From the NCBI RefSeq assembly GCF_002234675.1, contig NC_019879.2:22873855-22937854 (forward strand): a DNA stretch of 64,000 nt. Direction: 5' to 3'. Origin of the DNA: Oryzias latipes (taxonomy: Eukaryota > Chordata > Actinopteri > Beloniformes > Adrianichthyidae). Position numbers and translations under genes: made by a program. The notes beneath the pieces were generated by a model. The model ran no database searches, was not told the DNA's origin, and saw only the letters and a list, made by a program, of their open reading frames with translations. This document shows, piece by piece, positions 23,101 to 34,400 of this stretch. How positions within the stretch are numbered: position 1 is the stretch's first letter; each line of letters opens with the position of its first letter.

Positions 23101-24811
23101 TGAACGTTTCATTTGTGTGTCTTTGATCGACAGATTTCACAACTACAGTTACTTTAAAAAGCATTTTTCTGCTAATTTCCGTTAGTTTTGTCGGCAGCTC
23201 CATAAGAGGTCTCATGGGGTGCATGTTTTGAATCCCTGTCCCTCCCTGCCTGCAGGATAACTTCCTCCGAGGTGATGGAAACCGGCGAGTGCAACACCAG
23301 CAGCAACAGCGAAAGCCACGGAAAAAGACCAAACCGCCAGCACTCACCAAAAAACACAAAAAGAAGAGGAGGAGAGGGCCCCGGAGGCCCCAGAAGCCCA
23401 TCCCCCCAGCGCTGCCCCAGAACCTTGGAATGCCCTTGTCGAGTCTGGCGATGCCCTCGCACACCAGCGTCAGGTCTGCGTCTCGGCGTGCATGAAGTCT
23501 GGTGGGCGACACCCAACAGCATCAAAGTGTTCTACTTCTTTTACCATTGTCTGTCCTGTTTCCGGCAGGAGTCCTTCAACTCCGGACCTGAGTGCGGACG
23601 AGCTTCCTGATGATATCACCAATGACATCACAGACATTCCAAATGACCTCGAGCTAAACCACGAGGATTTCTCCGACGTGCTGCCGAGACTACCTGATGA
23701 CCTGCAGGACTTTGATCTGTTCGAAGGTTCATTTCTCGGCCTGTTTTGGAAAAACATGTTGGCTCTTTTTGGGATCAACTTTGCAAATGTCTTTGCAGGT
23801 AAGAACGGGGAGCTGCTGCCCACCACGGAGGAAGCAGAGGAGTTGGTACGAGCTCTGCAGGCAATGGGCTCCTACCCGGACTCGCTGGTGTGCCTGACCT
23901 CCATCGGAGATCTTGCGGCGGCGGCCGAAGGCGTGGACCACAGAGCAATGCCTGTGTTCCCCGGGCCGGTGCAGCAAGGAGGCATCGGTGATCTGCTCCA
24001 CAGCCGCATCCCCGCCGAGAACTTCACCGCCCTCGAGTTGGAGGACAATCTCCTGCAGTCGACTGGCGACCACTTTCCCCCATCGCCGCCATCTCAACCC
24101 CCCAACCACCCCCCGACCATGTGCTCCAGCCTTACCTCCTCTTCCCCTGCCATCGCCCCCTCCACCACCTCCCTGCTCACCCAGACCTCGCTAACGGAAC
24201 AAACGTTTTCTCGGACAAAAGCATCCCACGTCCTGGCGAAACCGGAAACCTCCACCTCCTCCCCGCAAGGCAGTCACTACAGCGGGGAGCACGTGTCGCC
24301 CCCCCCCAGTGACCACATCTCTTCCCCCCATACCGGCTCCTTCCAGACAGACGCCCCGCTTCTGCTGGAGGTCCCTCTCAGCGGCGTACCGGGGCCCCCG
24401 CGGTCAATGTGGAACAACCTCCCCCTCCCCCTCACCGATCCCACCCAGTTTGGCAGCCTCATCTCCACTGCTCTGTCCACCCCCCCTGCAACCAGCCACT
24501 CTGTGGCGCTGCAGCCCATGCCTGCCCTCTCAGCGATGCCCCAGAGTGCCATGACAGGTCTAACAGCCCCCCCCACGCCTTCGTCCTCACTCCCATCCTC
24601 CTCGCACGACCTGCTGACCTCCACGCAGCCCAAGCAGCAGCTCCCTCAGTTCAGCGCGGCCTTTGGCCATCAACTGGCCTCCCACAGTGGCATCCCAAAA
24701 GACGTTCAGCCCAGCCATAGCTCCACGGCGCCGCCTGCTGGCTTCTCCATCGTTGGCGCCACCGCTGCAAGTGCCAACAACGCCACACCGCCCTTCACAC
24801 AAAGCAAATGA
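20135..24811 (+). CDS. ino80d: INO80 chromatin-remodelling complex subunit D
   Basis: Nine coding exons, with all junctions matching consensus splice sites, give 989 residues: 20135-20352, 20429-21234, 21330-21417, 21498-21722, 22711-22820, 22923-23056, 23256-23473, 23569-23726 and 23799-24811. The protein begins MYEGKHIHFSEV as in mammals. It has two cysteine/histidine-rich potential DNA-binding (C3HC3H-type) modules, one near the N-terminus (CSYSPKLCKQRR to CNSHL) and one mid-protein (TCSNRALPFTQHC to PLCEEHAKKM). A highly basic nuclear-localisation stretch follows (RKPRKKTK, KKHKKKRRRG), then the acidic ADELPDD to DLQDFD segment and a long Ser/Pro-rich tail ending near GFSIVGATAAS. INO80D is a metazoan-specific accessory subunit of the nuclear INO80 nucleosome remodeller. 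The ATG at 20135 is preferred because the family starts there. The intron at 21723-22710 carries a hAT-like insertion. The gene looks intact. Confidence 0.95.
21755..22623. mobile_element. hAT-like TIR element in an ino80d intron, carrying a nested family-A fragment
   Basis: The left end TAGGGATGGATACTG and the right end (reverse complement TAGGGATTGGTACTG) form inverted repeats. The 8-bp flanks CCTCAGAG and CCTGAGTG match at 6 of 8 positions, consistent with an aged hAT-type target duplication. No transposase frame was seen. A piece of the family-A repeat lies within it at 21944-22033. Confidence 0.6.
21944..22033 (+). repeat. Family-A fragment (copy 5, left end only)
   Basis: It starts AAAGACCTACTCCGAACATC and runs through AAGCATTCCCAGTGGTCTTT and TTATGCCGTTTTTGGCC, matching the left 90 bases of plus-orientation family-A copies. 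The match stops abruptly. It lies within the hAT-like element of the same intron. Confidence 0.7.
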
Positions 24812-27045
24812 GGACGGCGAGGCGTTGCAGCGTGGACCCAACAATCCAGCAGCGTGCCTCCGACTCCGACCGTGTGCGCAGCGTGGTTCCGGTGCACTAT
24901 GTGACAATGAGTTTGCACAACGTTCCTCAACATTTTCCACTTGTTTTCCCCTCCGCACCCTTTTTCCCAGTCGGAGCGAGCTCACCTGTTCGGAGCCCTG
25001 CGTGTTGGCCGGCGTGGTGGAAAATCCCCGGAGGGACCCCAGCGAGACCACGCAGTTCCTCAGAGATCATAGAAACCTGGAATCATTGGAAAGACGTCAG
25101 CTGAACCATGCCTTGCTCAGATTTTTAAAAAGTGTTCGTTTCACCACCCGCTTCACAAACTGTTGGGACATTTTTGTAACCCCCCCTCCTCCCCTCCCCC
25201 ATAAATGTTTTAAAGCTGTATACCTGTTATCATAATATAGAGTCAAGATTTCAGCCGTATGAATTTACCAAAATACTTTTAAACAGCCAATTTTATATTC
25301 TATGTGGTGTAAGTGCTCATTTATCGTCAAAAATCTCAGACCTCACCATTGCTTGTGGCCCTCTGAGCAGCCTAGTAGACACTTGAAGGTAAATCTACGT
25401 TCTTAAAGCAATAAACACACCATCCTAGAGTATTGTGAGGCGTCATCACACGCTGAAACCAGCCGCTCTCCCTTATTGGCCGCTCTGATTTTTTTCACTC
25501 AGACCGACCCCCTCCCTTCCTCACGCCAGCAGACTTTTGGTTTTTTTTATTTTGTTTTTTTTCTTAGAAATGCAGAATGAGCTTCAGTGTTACGGTGAGG
25601 ACGGCGGTGGCACAAGTGCAGGGATGTTTTCAGTGTCTACTCTCAAAGGTGCTCTGTGCTCCACACGTACAATGGTTTCTCAGTGGCTTACATGTTAAAA
25701 AAAGCTCAGTCAACCCGAGGAGGCGGGGCTTAAGCTGTTGCTTGGAAGTATATATTTTAACTCATGCTATAAACTGGTGGGTTTTTTTGTTTTTTTTTGC
25801 ACGTCTGAAGTAAAGCACTGTCTCTTTTTTAAGCTCACTTCTAAAGTGATTGTTTTTTTAAGCTACATGAAGCAAATCTGGGGTCTTTAACTTAGGGAAG
25901 CGAGGCTCCTCCTAACTCGCACAGCAGTACAACCATGGCTTTTGATAGACATTAGACAGATCATAAGACGATGTTGAATATTAGATATATAGAATAGAAG
26001 TCTCTATCTTGGGGTTTGTTGGTGATTTCTTGAGTAGCGATGGGTTGAAATTGTTTTTTTCTTCTTCAATGTAATCAGTGGAACCCGCGTCTTGTTGGAT
26101 GGATCTGTTTTTTTTAATGGCTATCAAGTGATTGTCGGAAGGATCACTGTTTGTTTGTTTGTTTGTTTGTGTGTTGTTTCTCTTTGTCCTTAATATTATT
26201 ATTCTGTGGGACGAGTTTTTTTTTTTTTTGATAGCCATTAAAGAAGACTTGGGAGACGGCATGGCACAGCACCCGTGTGTGTGTGAGAGTGTTTTTATCT
26301 GAAAACATCATGGTTACTGACCTGTTTCTCGTTTTATTTTGGAAGCTACACTGATCAGTATGACTTTTTGGATCTAGTTTTGCACAGGAGTGGAAGAGGC
26401 TGCTGATGTTTCACATGCCCCATGTTTGATTTGCCTTTTTTTTTTTTTTTTTTGACCCCCGTCTGGATGGACTCACATTTGACGAACAGCTGCCATCATT
26501 ACTAGCTCTAAGCATGCCCCCTCCGCCCATCTCCAGCTGTTCGGAGGCCCGGTTCTGTTTCTCCCAAAGGAGAAAACAGAAGTGCAGACCTATGGCTCCA
26601 CAGGAAGAGGCGGGGCTTCTTACTTGCTGCAGCGCTATTGGAATAAACAGTGAAGAGACTGGAAAGGGATGTTTGAGATGAGGCAATACTGCTGTAAGTC
26701 ACTGCACCAGTTTGAACCCCCTCCCCCAAAGAACAAAAGCTCACAGGGCTCATAGGCACAGGTCACTGCTTAAGAGATGGCTAACAAATTCCTATACTCA
26801 TTGAATGTACTGTATTAGTGTTTTTAAGGATAGGATGAGCTAACCGAGTCACCTTTTGTTATCTGGTCCTTGTTTATTTGTCTAAGGTATTTTTTGTATA
26901 CAAAAGTTTACATTTTTATGTATATTTTTCTTGTGTACAAATTATGTAATAAGTGTACAAACACTGTACGTAATATCTGTATATAGTGTGAGAAAATTGA
27001 TCTTTTGTTTTTGGATGTATAAATAAAAACTTGCTGTGAGGTAAT
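24812..27045 (+). other. ino80d: ino80d 3' UTR
   Basis: About 2.2 kb follow the stop codon without recognisable genes. The UTR contains T-runs, a GTTT microsatellite (about 26151-26169) and a GT tract (about 26275-26284), and ends at an AATAAA at 27022-27027 before the DNA changes character. An inverted pair of GATAGCCATTAA-like and TTAATGGCTATCAA-like words at about 26117 and 26229 could form a hairpin in the transcript. Confidence 0.6.
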
Positions 27046-27575
27046 GAATTCTTTCATCGGATATTCTCCTTCACAGTAACAGAAGAGGGGTTTTGACATT
27101 TACGTTTAGTTACTACCAAAACTGTAAATTCAGGAAATGTCTGAACTATGGCAAGCCATGAGGGTCAAAAACAGCTAAGTCTGTAGTGATGGAAAAAAGG
27201 AGAATCACTGCATTCAATCTTTGCATTAGGGTGTGGAAAAAAAGCAAAACGCAATATTTCCAGATTTGTTATGAAGTTGGAAAATTTTATAATAAGTCCA
27301 GTATGGCTCAGAAATATCGTAACCCTTTTGCTATCCTAGGCACTTTACCATTGGGAGTTGGGTCATCTAGACCCAATAGACAGTGCGCTGATCCTTTTTT
27401 CTTCAATGATTTGTGATCTTCACTGGTGTCCATGGATGACATTAATACAATTGCCGTTACCCAAAATGAACAAACGTATAAAAAACATCAATTTAACTTT
27501 AGAAGGCCAGAAAAAACTGCACTTGGGTTCTCCAGGGTTAAATTAAAAAAATGATAAACCAGACAAAAAAAGTTC
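27046..27575. other. Tail-to-tail intergenic interval between ino80d and stk24
   Basis: Only about 0.5 kb separates the plus-strand poly(A) signal of ino80d (27022) from a minus-strand AATAAA (27590-27595) that probably ends stk24. It contains the family-B element at 27323. This interval is the join between a gpr1-ndufs1-ino80d block and an stk24-slc15a1-dock9 block. Confidence 0.5.
27323..27537. mobile_element. Family-B short TIR element, copy 2 (diverged)
   Basis: It opens AACCCTTTTGCTATCCTAGG and shares the diagnostic GGGAGTTGGGTCATCTAGAC and CAATGATTTGTGATCTTCAC words with copies 1, 3 and 4. The right half is replaced or diverged, but it ends CCAGGGTTAAAT, keeping a GGG-TTAA border. Confidence 0.65.
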
Positions 27576-30500
27576 AAAGTTGTCAAATCTTTATTTTTGT
27601 TTGCATTTCAATCCAATAGCAATGCCTGAATTCAACAATCATGTGACTGGCATGCGATGACTAAAAAGAGAAACTGAAAGTAAAAGTTAAAAGGCAAACT
27701 TTGCCCCCGTGACACGGTAATACTGCTGTGTGAGGGTATTAAGATGGTCCGATTGAAAACACTCCAGCTTCTTCCCAGAATTCCAGACAGTGTTCTTTTG
27801 TGGCATTAAAGGCAAGGCAATAAAACCTGTGTTCTTTTCGGAACCTGCAGCAAAAAAAGGCACAACAAAAAGCTTCTGCTTTGTTCTAAACTCCAGAGAA
27901 AAATCACAAGTGCAACCAAAACAAAACAAACCTCGACTTGATTTGATTTCACAAGCTCATAATTTAATTCACCATTTAAAGTGTTTTTCCTCTCCAAGTT
28001 TCTATTCAAAACCAATTTTATTTTGAAATGAAAAACACATTTTTACATAACTAGTGATTTAACCTGAACAACTGGTGGCAGTTCTTCATTAAAACCATAA
28101 TTTCTTACCAAAAAATTGAACTAAAATCAGCTCTATTTCCGGAAAATACCATTTATTCAATGAAAACCAATTTGTAGATTTACTAAATCAATATCGATCA
28201 TAAAAGAATCATTTTAATATTTTAACATTAGACTTTGTCAAATGTGCAAATTGTCCTGAAAAGGATAAATGGAGTGTTTTCACAAGGCATTTCCTAAAAG
28301 ATTCATTTTTCACTGAGCAGCCTTTTAAGACCAGTTTTCGATGATCCGCAGTCTCTCTTAAAGTTCTTTATCGGTAAAGCGTATGTTATGTTACAAGCTA
28401 TTTTAAATCAAAAATAGATGCAAACCGTTTGTTTAGCTTTAAATGTAAAATAATCAGGAATGAAATGGCAGAGTTATTCACCTGACTGAAGCTAAATACT
28501 TGAAAGGCAACAAATTTAAAAAGAAAAATGAACATTTTTGGAATTTTTTTCCAGAAAAACAATCAGTTTTATTAGAAGGAAAACTATATTTTGACTCATT
28601 GATATGCAGCGATGCACTGGTGTAAATCACTATAAAAGTGTAAAATGACAAACATTTGTGCTTTTTTTAAATCACAGAACTAATTAAACAATTAATATAA
28701 ACGAAAAGGCCTCATCTGGTAGATTATATAGCGATTCACAAGTCCAGTTCTTTTCCTAAACTGATAAACAATTGCCTTCTAAAGGGAAACCGTTTGTGCT
28801 CGTGTCAGGAAACAAATGAAAGGATTGTCACACGCCGCCAGGTTTTCTACAAAAGTGCATTTTCTGGACAGAAAACAACAAAAACAGAATCAGAGCTAAC
28901 GCACTGAAACTCTTTTAAAGCTAATTTAACTCCATTCATTTAACAAAAACCCTGATTATCTGTGTTTATCCCTCTAAAGTATGCTACAACACATACAGCT
29001 CAGCATCAGGCCTCATGCACATTCTCTTTAAGGTACCGTTGGATGCAGCAGTGCAGATAAACTCATGTTCTCATTAGGTTTACATCACACTTAAAAAAAA
29101 AAAATAAAACTCCTCAAAACAGTTGGAGTGTTCAGGTTGATGTAACGCATACATCTGCAAAATACTGCAACCTTTATGCTACTTTTATATGGCTAGCTCT
29201 TTTTTATGCATCAGTCAAAGACATTCACATTCAGAGTGCAAGTTTGTCAAGGTGCAGCTACAGTGGAGAGACTGACCGGATCGAAAGGCCAGTTTAAGAC
29301 TAACAAAAAGATCTTTCAGACAACAGAGTTAAAGACAAACAGCAGGCAGGACTTTTCCTTCACAGGGAACAACAGAAATCCAGACAAAAACAGATGAAAA
29401 ACACAAAGGCCATCTCATTTGTGGTCATTTTGTCACAATCATTTGCTTTACATGGGTTTTTTTGAACACAGTGGTCCACATGTCATTTTAATCAATCAGT
29501 AGAATTTTCTAGAAGACGCCATCATCTGCCGAAGAACTAGGTTCTGTCTCCCACAGACTCACATGATCAAACCAAAACGAGGGAAAACTCATCAAGAGTT
29601 TCAGCTCTAAGAAAGGAAAGTGTTCAGATGAAGGAACCTCATCCATCAGATTCCTCTCCTCCACCACTTCCTTCTTCAGTCAGGTTCCAGCATGCACTGC
29701 AGGCCGGCAGCCTGCCCGAGTCGGCTTTCAGCAGAAAGGATGAAGATCTTCTGGGAAACTTCCTCTCTGCTCGTGTGGAGCTCAAAGTTTGAAAAACTGC
29801 CTCCAGGATGGAAAAGTGGGAGAGCTGGGCGTTGGTTCCTTCACAGAGCAGCAGCAGCATGAAGCCCAGAAAACCTGACCGACATCCAAGGAGAAGAAAG
29901 TTCATGTTTCCAGCTCTACATGACGCACCACTTTCCATCAAAAATGGCGTTCTCTTTCATAGAATGCACATTTTTTAGAAGGTTTTCGTTCTAAAAAAAG
30001 TCAGGTTTGGATTAGAAGAAAGAACTCTTCAGCTAACCTTTATTTTAACTTTGAAATTTTACATTTCCATCTTAAATCTTGAGCTGCTTTTCATTGACAG
30101 CTTTCAACTGCAACTCTAAAACACAAAAATGTCAGATCCAATCATGAGCCTGCTATTATTTGAATTCTAAAATGTATCATTATTAATCCATCCCGGCTGT
30201 AAAGAACAGAAAGCCAACTTTGGAGTGACACTAATGGGATTTTTCATAATATTCTTGATGTTTGCACAGAGGGGCAGACTGTACGCAAAGGAAAACGTTT
30301 TAACATTTCCCACTGGCTCTCCTAAATGTGACACATTTACCACATTTTTGAAGAGGACAAAGTTTAGCTTTCAAATAATGAAGAACTAACTAGGAAAACA
30401 AACTCTGAAGAACTCAAACGAGAGCCAAACATGCTGGTGAGAATGGAAGCAGACAAAAATAAGTGAAATGCTACAGTCACACCAGCCTCAGCAACGCGAA

Positions 30501-31439
30501 TTCAAGCGACCACTCTTAATGAAAAGTCTTTGGGCTTACATGTTCAACATTCTAGCAATGCAGGTTTTGAAGTCCTTTTTTGGTCTTTTTGTACAAAGTG
30601 TGCGACCATTGAACGTGCCTTCAAAGATAAACCAGTTGAACTTTTACCTATCAGGGACTTGGACTTGCTAGCGGCGTATGGGTGACGCCCTTCTTAATTC
30701 ACAAAAAAAGCCAATTGGTCATGGAAGAGAAATCCAAATATCTTCCCTACCCCTCTGGCTCCTCCCTGTTGCTCCAATTTTATGCACATTTGAAGCTGTA
30801 GTGGTGTCCGAAAGTGTTTTTGTTTTTTTTAACGGGGAGCCGTGGAAACATAGGGCTGGCTATCCCTCCACCGGTAGGGTGATCTGCAAAGCGCTTGTGG
30901 CGTGGAGGAGACACGCAATTCTTCACGCAGGTGTGCTCTGAAGCACAGAAATTTACGTACTGAGTTTTAGTTTTTGCATGACTTTTTAAAACCGTTAAAC
31001 CAATTTTGTTTTTCATTTTCTGAGCGCTTGCAGCTAAGCGCAAATGTAGACGACTGGCAACTATCGATGACGTCATTGAGCTGATTTAAAGACACTATTT
31101 TTTTTTAATCGTTCCGCTTGGAGGGATAAATGTAGGGCTAGGGGGAAGCTGTTGGGGTAGGGGAAGCCCAAGTCTTTCATATATCGGGATGGAGCTGGGA
31201 AATAAAAAGCCTGGAGCAAGATTCACAAGATTTACACTGCTTCGACATTTCACACCAAGCCTCCTCAAACTGAGTCCATGCGTTATAGTATCGGGTAACG
31301 ACAGTCCAGGGTGAACACTGCATGCTAAAAACCAGTTCTTGAACGTGCGTCACATGCATGGTGGGAATGTAGCATTACACATTTCTGGAAACCTCAGGAA
31401 AAATGAAGTAATGCGGTTAAAGAAGTGAGCTTCACTGAC
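27575..31439 (-). other. stk24: Probable 3' UTR and terminal region of stk24
   Basis: A minus-strand AATAAA at 27590-27595 is a plausible transcript end. AT-rich sequence up to about 29.97 kb fits a long 3' UTR. A candidate terminal coding exon lies at 29975-29990: a T-rich tract and acceptor precede A-ACG-AAA-ACC-TTC-TAA, which is in phase with the preceding exon and would give a 419-residue kinase. An unrelated repeat-like stretch occupies about 30460-31330. The minus-strand open frame 29639-29941 has no family motif and is not called. Confidence 0.4.
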
Positions 31440-34400
31440 CTCTGGAGTCTCTGCAGCAGCTCAGCCACCAGGGAGTCACAGATCCCCGGATGTTTGTCCT
31501 CCGCGTTGAAGAACTCCTTCTTCAGCTCCTCTGCAGCTTCTGCCTTTCCGTTGCTGGTTCCACCTTTGGCTTTTAACTGCAGAAAAACAAAAAGAAACCT
31601 CATCGAAATACAGGGGCCTGTTGCACAAAAGTAGGATAAGGGATTAAGCCAGGATATCTTGGTGATCCTGGCTCAATTGATCCCCAATCCGGTTGCACTA
31701 AAGCTGGATAGGGGGCAGGAGGATATGTTGTGGTATAAATTACCATGGAGATTTATTCTGTGGAGCTAGCCTGCTCCAGACCAGGCTAAATTCCAGGATC
31801 TATTTAATCTCATCCCTAATGTCAGTCAGCAGTCGCCACAAATGGAAACCAATAGTTATTTCATTGCTCACTATACATTGTTATCACATATAACTAGACC
31901 CACTGTCATTATTTAAACGTTTGTGATCATTAATTTCAATCATTTTGGATAAATAATGAGTTTTAGATGATGTTGCTATCATTAGATAATTTACAGTTTC
32001 CCATAGACTATAAGGCTATATGTAAAATAATAGAATATTAGGGCCACAGAGGGGAAAAAAAGACAAGTCATAATATTGTAACCAGTTGTTTTAAAGGAGG
32101 ATAGTTGTTAAAATGACAGATGTGGGGCATTTCGTGAAATTGTACCTCAGTATGGTTTCATAAACGAAGACATGCTGATTTGCCAGAATATGAAGTATCA
32201 CATTTTCATAACTATCAAAACTGTAAAAAGAATATGTTGCTTTTCTGCAGAAAGAACCAGTCTCATAAATTTATGACTTTATCCTTTTTCCTCAGTGGGG
32301 CCCTAGTACTCTGTCATACAAAATAATACACATTCCATTAAAATATGAAAACACAATGTGTAACATTATGTTCCTTTATTGAATAAGGATAAAAAAAAAA
32401 AAAGCAGGTAAACTACACTCAAAAAACGTTCACTTTGAATGAACATAAAAAAATTATGGAAATGATTTCCACATGATTAGACAGCGTTACTTGAACAAAA
32501 ATGAATCATATTGGTCCTACTTAATGTACTTAGGTTCAAACTAATAAATTTAAGTTGATTCAATCTAAATACTGCAGTTGGACCCAACTTTAAATTAATA
32601 TTGTTGCTCACTCTCAAAAGATGAAAGTTGATCCAACTTAATTGAATCACTCCAATTGGTCACACCTCATTAAATGAAGTTTATTCAACTTAAATTTGTA
32701 TGACTACCTAACACAATTTATGTTAATATTACTTAATTTTTTGCTTTAATTTTATTTATACATCTGACAATGATAAGGTATTCCAAAGTTTCAACCAATG
32801 GGTCTTTTAATTTTCACATCAAAGACATGAAATGCGCAGTAATGTCCCACATGACAAGACAGGAGTTCAAATAATGCAAATTCTGTTTTAAGTTACATGA
32901 ACAGTTTACCGCACAAGGGGTTTCGTCATCATCCTCTCCCACACTCTAACTCATGGTGCAGAAAAGAAATAAAACATATCAGTTTAAATCACTAGTTAAA
33001 ACAGAGTAAAACAGCTAGACAATAAAACCCATGGACAAAAACTCACACTTAGACCCCAATCTGCCCAGATAGACAAAGAAAATGGAATCCCACAATTCCT
33101 TGCGATTACTAATGTATCCAATTCAACGATATCATGTTGGATCAACATGATTGAAATTAGTAACCTTTAAATGGATTATTTTTATGTACGATCGACATGA
33201 TTCATTCACGTAAGATTAACAAATATAACATTTTCTGGTTGAAATGACAACTTACATTTTCATAAAATTAATTGGCTGGTAATTTAATTTAAAAAAAAAA
33301 TCTTGAGTGTGCTTTATCACTGTGGTGGTGTTGCCTTTCTTCTTAATTATATCTTTTACCTCCTCGTATACCTCCATGAGGATTTGTGCTTCCGACGGGG
33401 AAAGGTACGCGGCTCTAGTTGCCATGGTAAATCAGTTTATCTGTGATCTGTGGAGGGGTCTGTTTGAGTGAGCCGTGAGCGCGCACCTATCCAGGATTGG
33501 TTACACCTGGCTTGATGAATCCGTGTCTGCTCATCCTGGCTTGGTCTTTGTGCAACCAATTAAGCCTGGACGCACATGTTTTGGATTCATTGAGCTCAGC
33601 TCAGTCATTTATCCCGGATGTCTTAATTCTACTTTTGTGCAACAGGCCCCTGGTTCTGATTGTTAAATGTAAACACTGATGGAGAGCACCAAATGTAACC
33701 CAGTTACTGTCACAGCTTTGTTTTCAGTCATACTTGGATTAAAACAAATCTGGAGTAGATTAGCCAGATTAGCTGTTACCTCTAAAAACAGTGGAGAGAA
33801 GATAGTTGCCAGGCTTTGTGACAGATGCCGTTTTGGACTCTCCTGCTGCCAGAAATGCAAAAAAAGTAAAGAGCCTTTGAAGAGAGATACCAATAAGGCA
33901 GTTCTTTGACTTTGCTCCTTAGTAGTCACGTAGGATTACCTGATTTACTGAGTCAGCAGGTCGTTCTAGTCCATTCTGACGCTTGTCTGGACCCGGGAGA
34001 GTAATAGGGAATGAAAAGTCACCGCTGCCGCCCGCAGACGCCCTGTTGTCCAGCTCCCTATGGTCAAACACAACAGTCAGAAAACAAAGCGGCGTGTTTC
34101 TGTCTGAGCGGCGTGAACGCCGGCTTACTCATCCGAGTCGTCTGAGCTGGATTTATCTCTGGACCGCTGAGTTTTCCATCGTTTGTGTCTGTCAATCAGC
34201 TCCGTCAGGAAGGTTGTCCTTTTGGCGTGCTTCACAATATATCTGTGTTTCAGCAGTTCTTTGGCAGTTGGTCTCTGTAAATGAAAGACAGCCAAACTGG
34301 AATCGCTCAATAATTTCAGATTTTGGGGAAAATGATGTAAAAAATCATTAAAATGTTGTTTCTAAAGCTTCTTTTATACTTACAAAGCTTGGATCTTTGT

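Noticed and set aside
22736-23512. 258-residue minus-strand open frame
   Set aside because: It lies opposite ino80d exons and introns, has no family motif, and the plus strand has conserved, correctly spliced coding there.
29639-29941. 100-residue minus-strand frame proposed as the stk24 tail
   Set aside because: It does not resemble GCKIII C-termini and has a weak acceptor; the T-rich acceptor at 29991 fits phase and length better.
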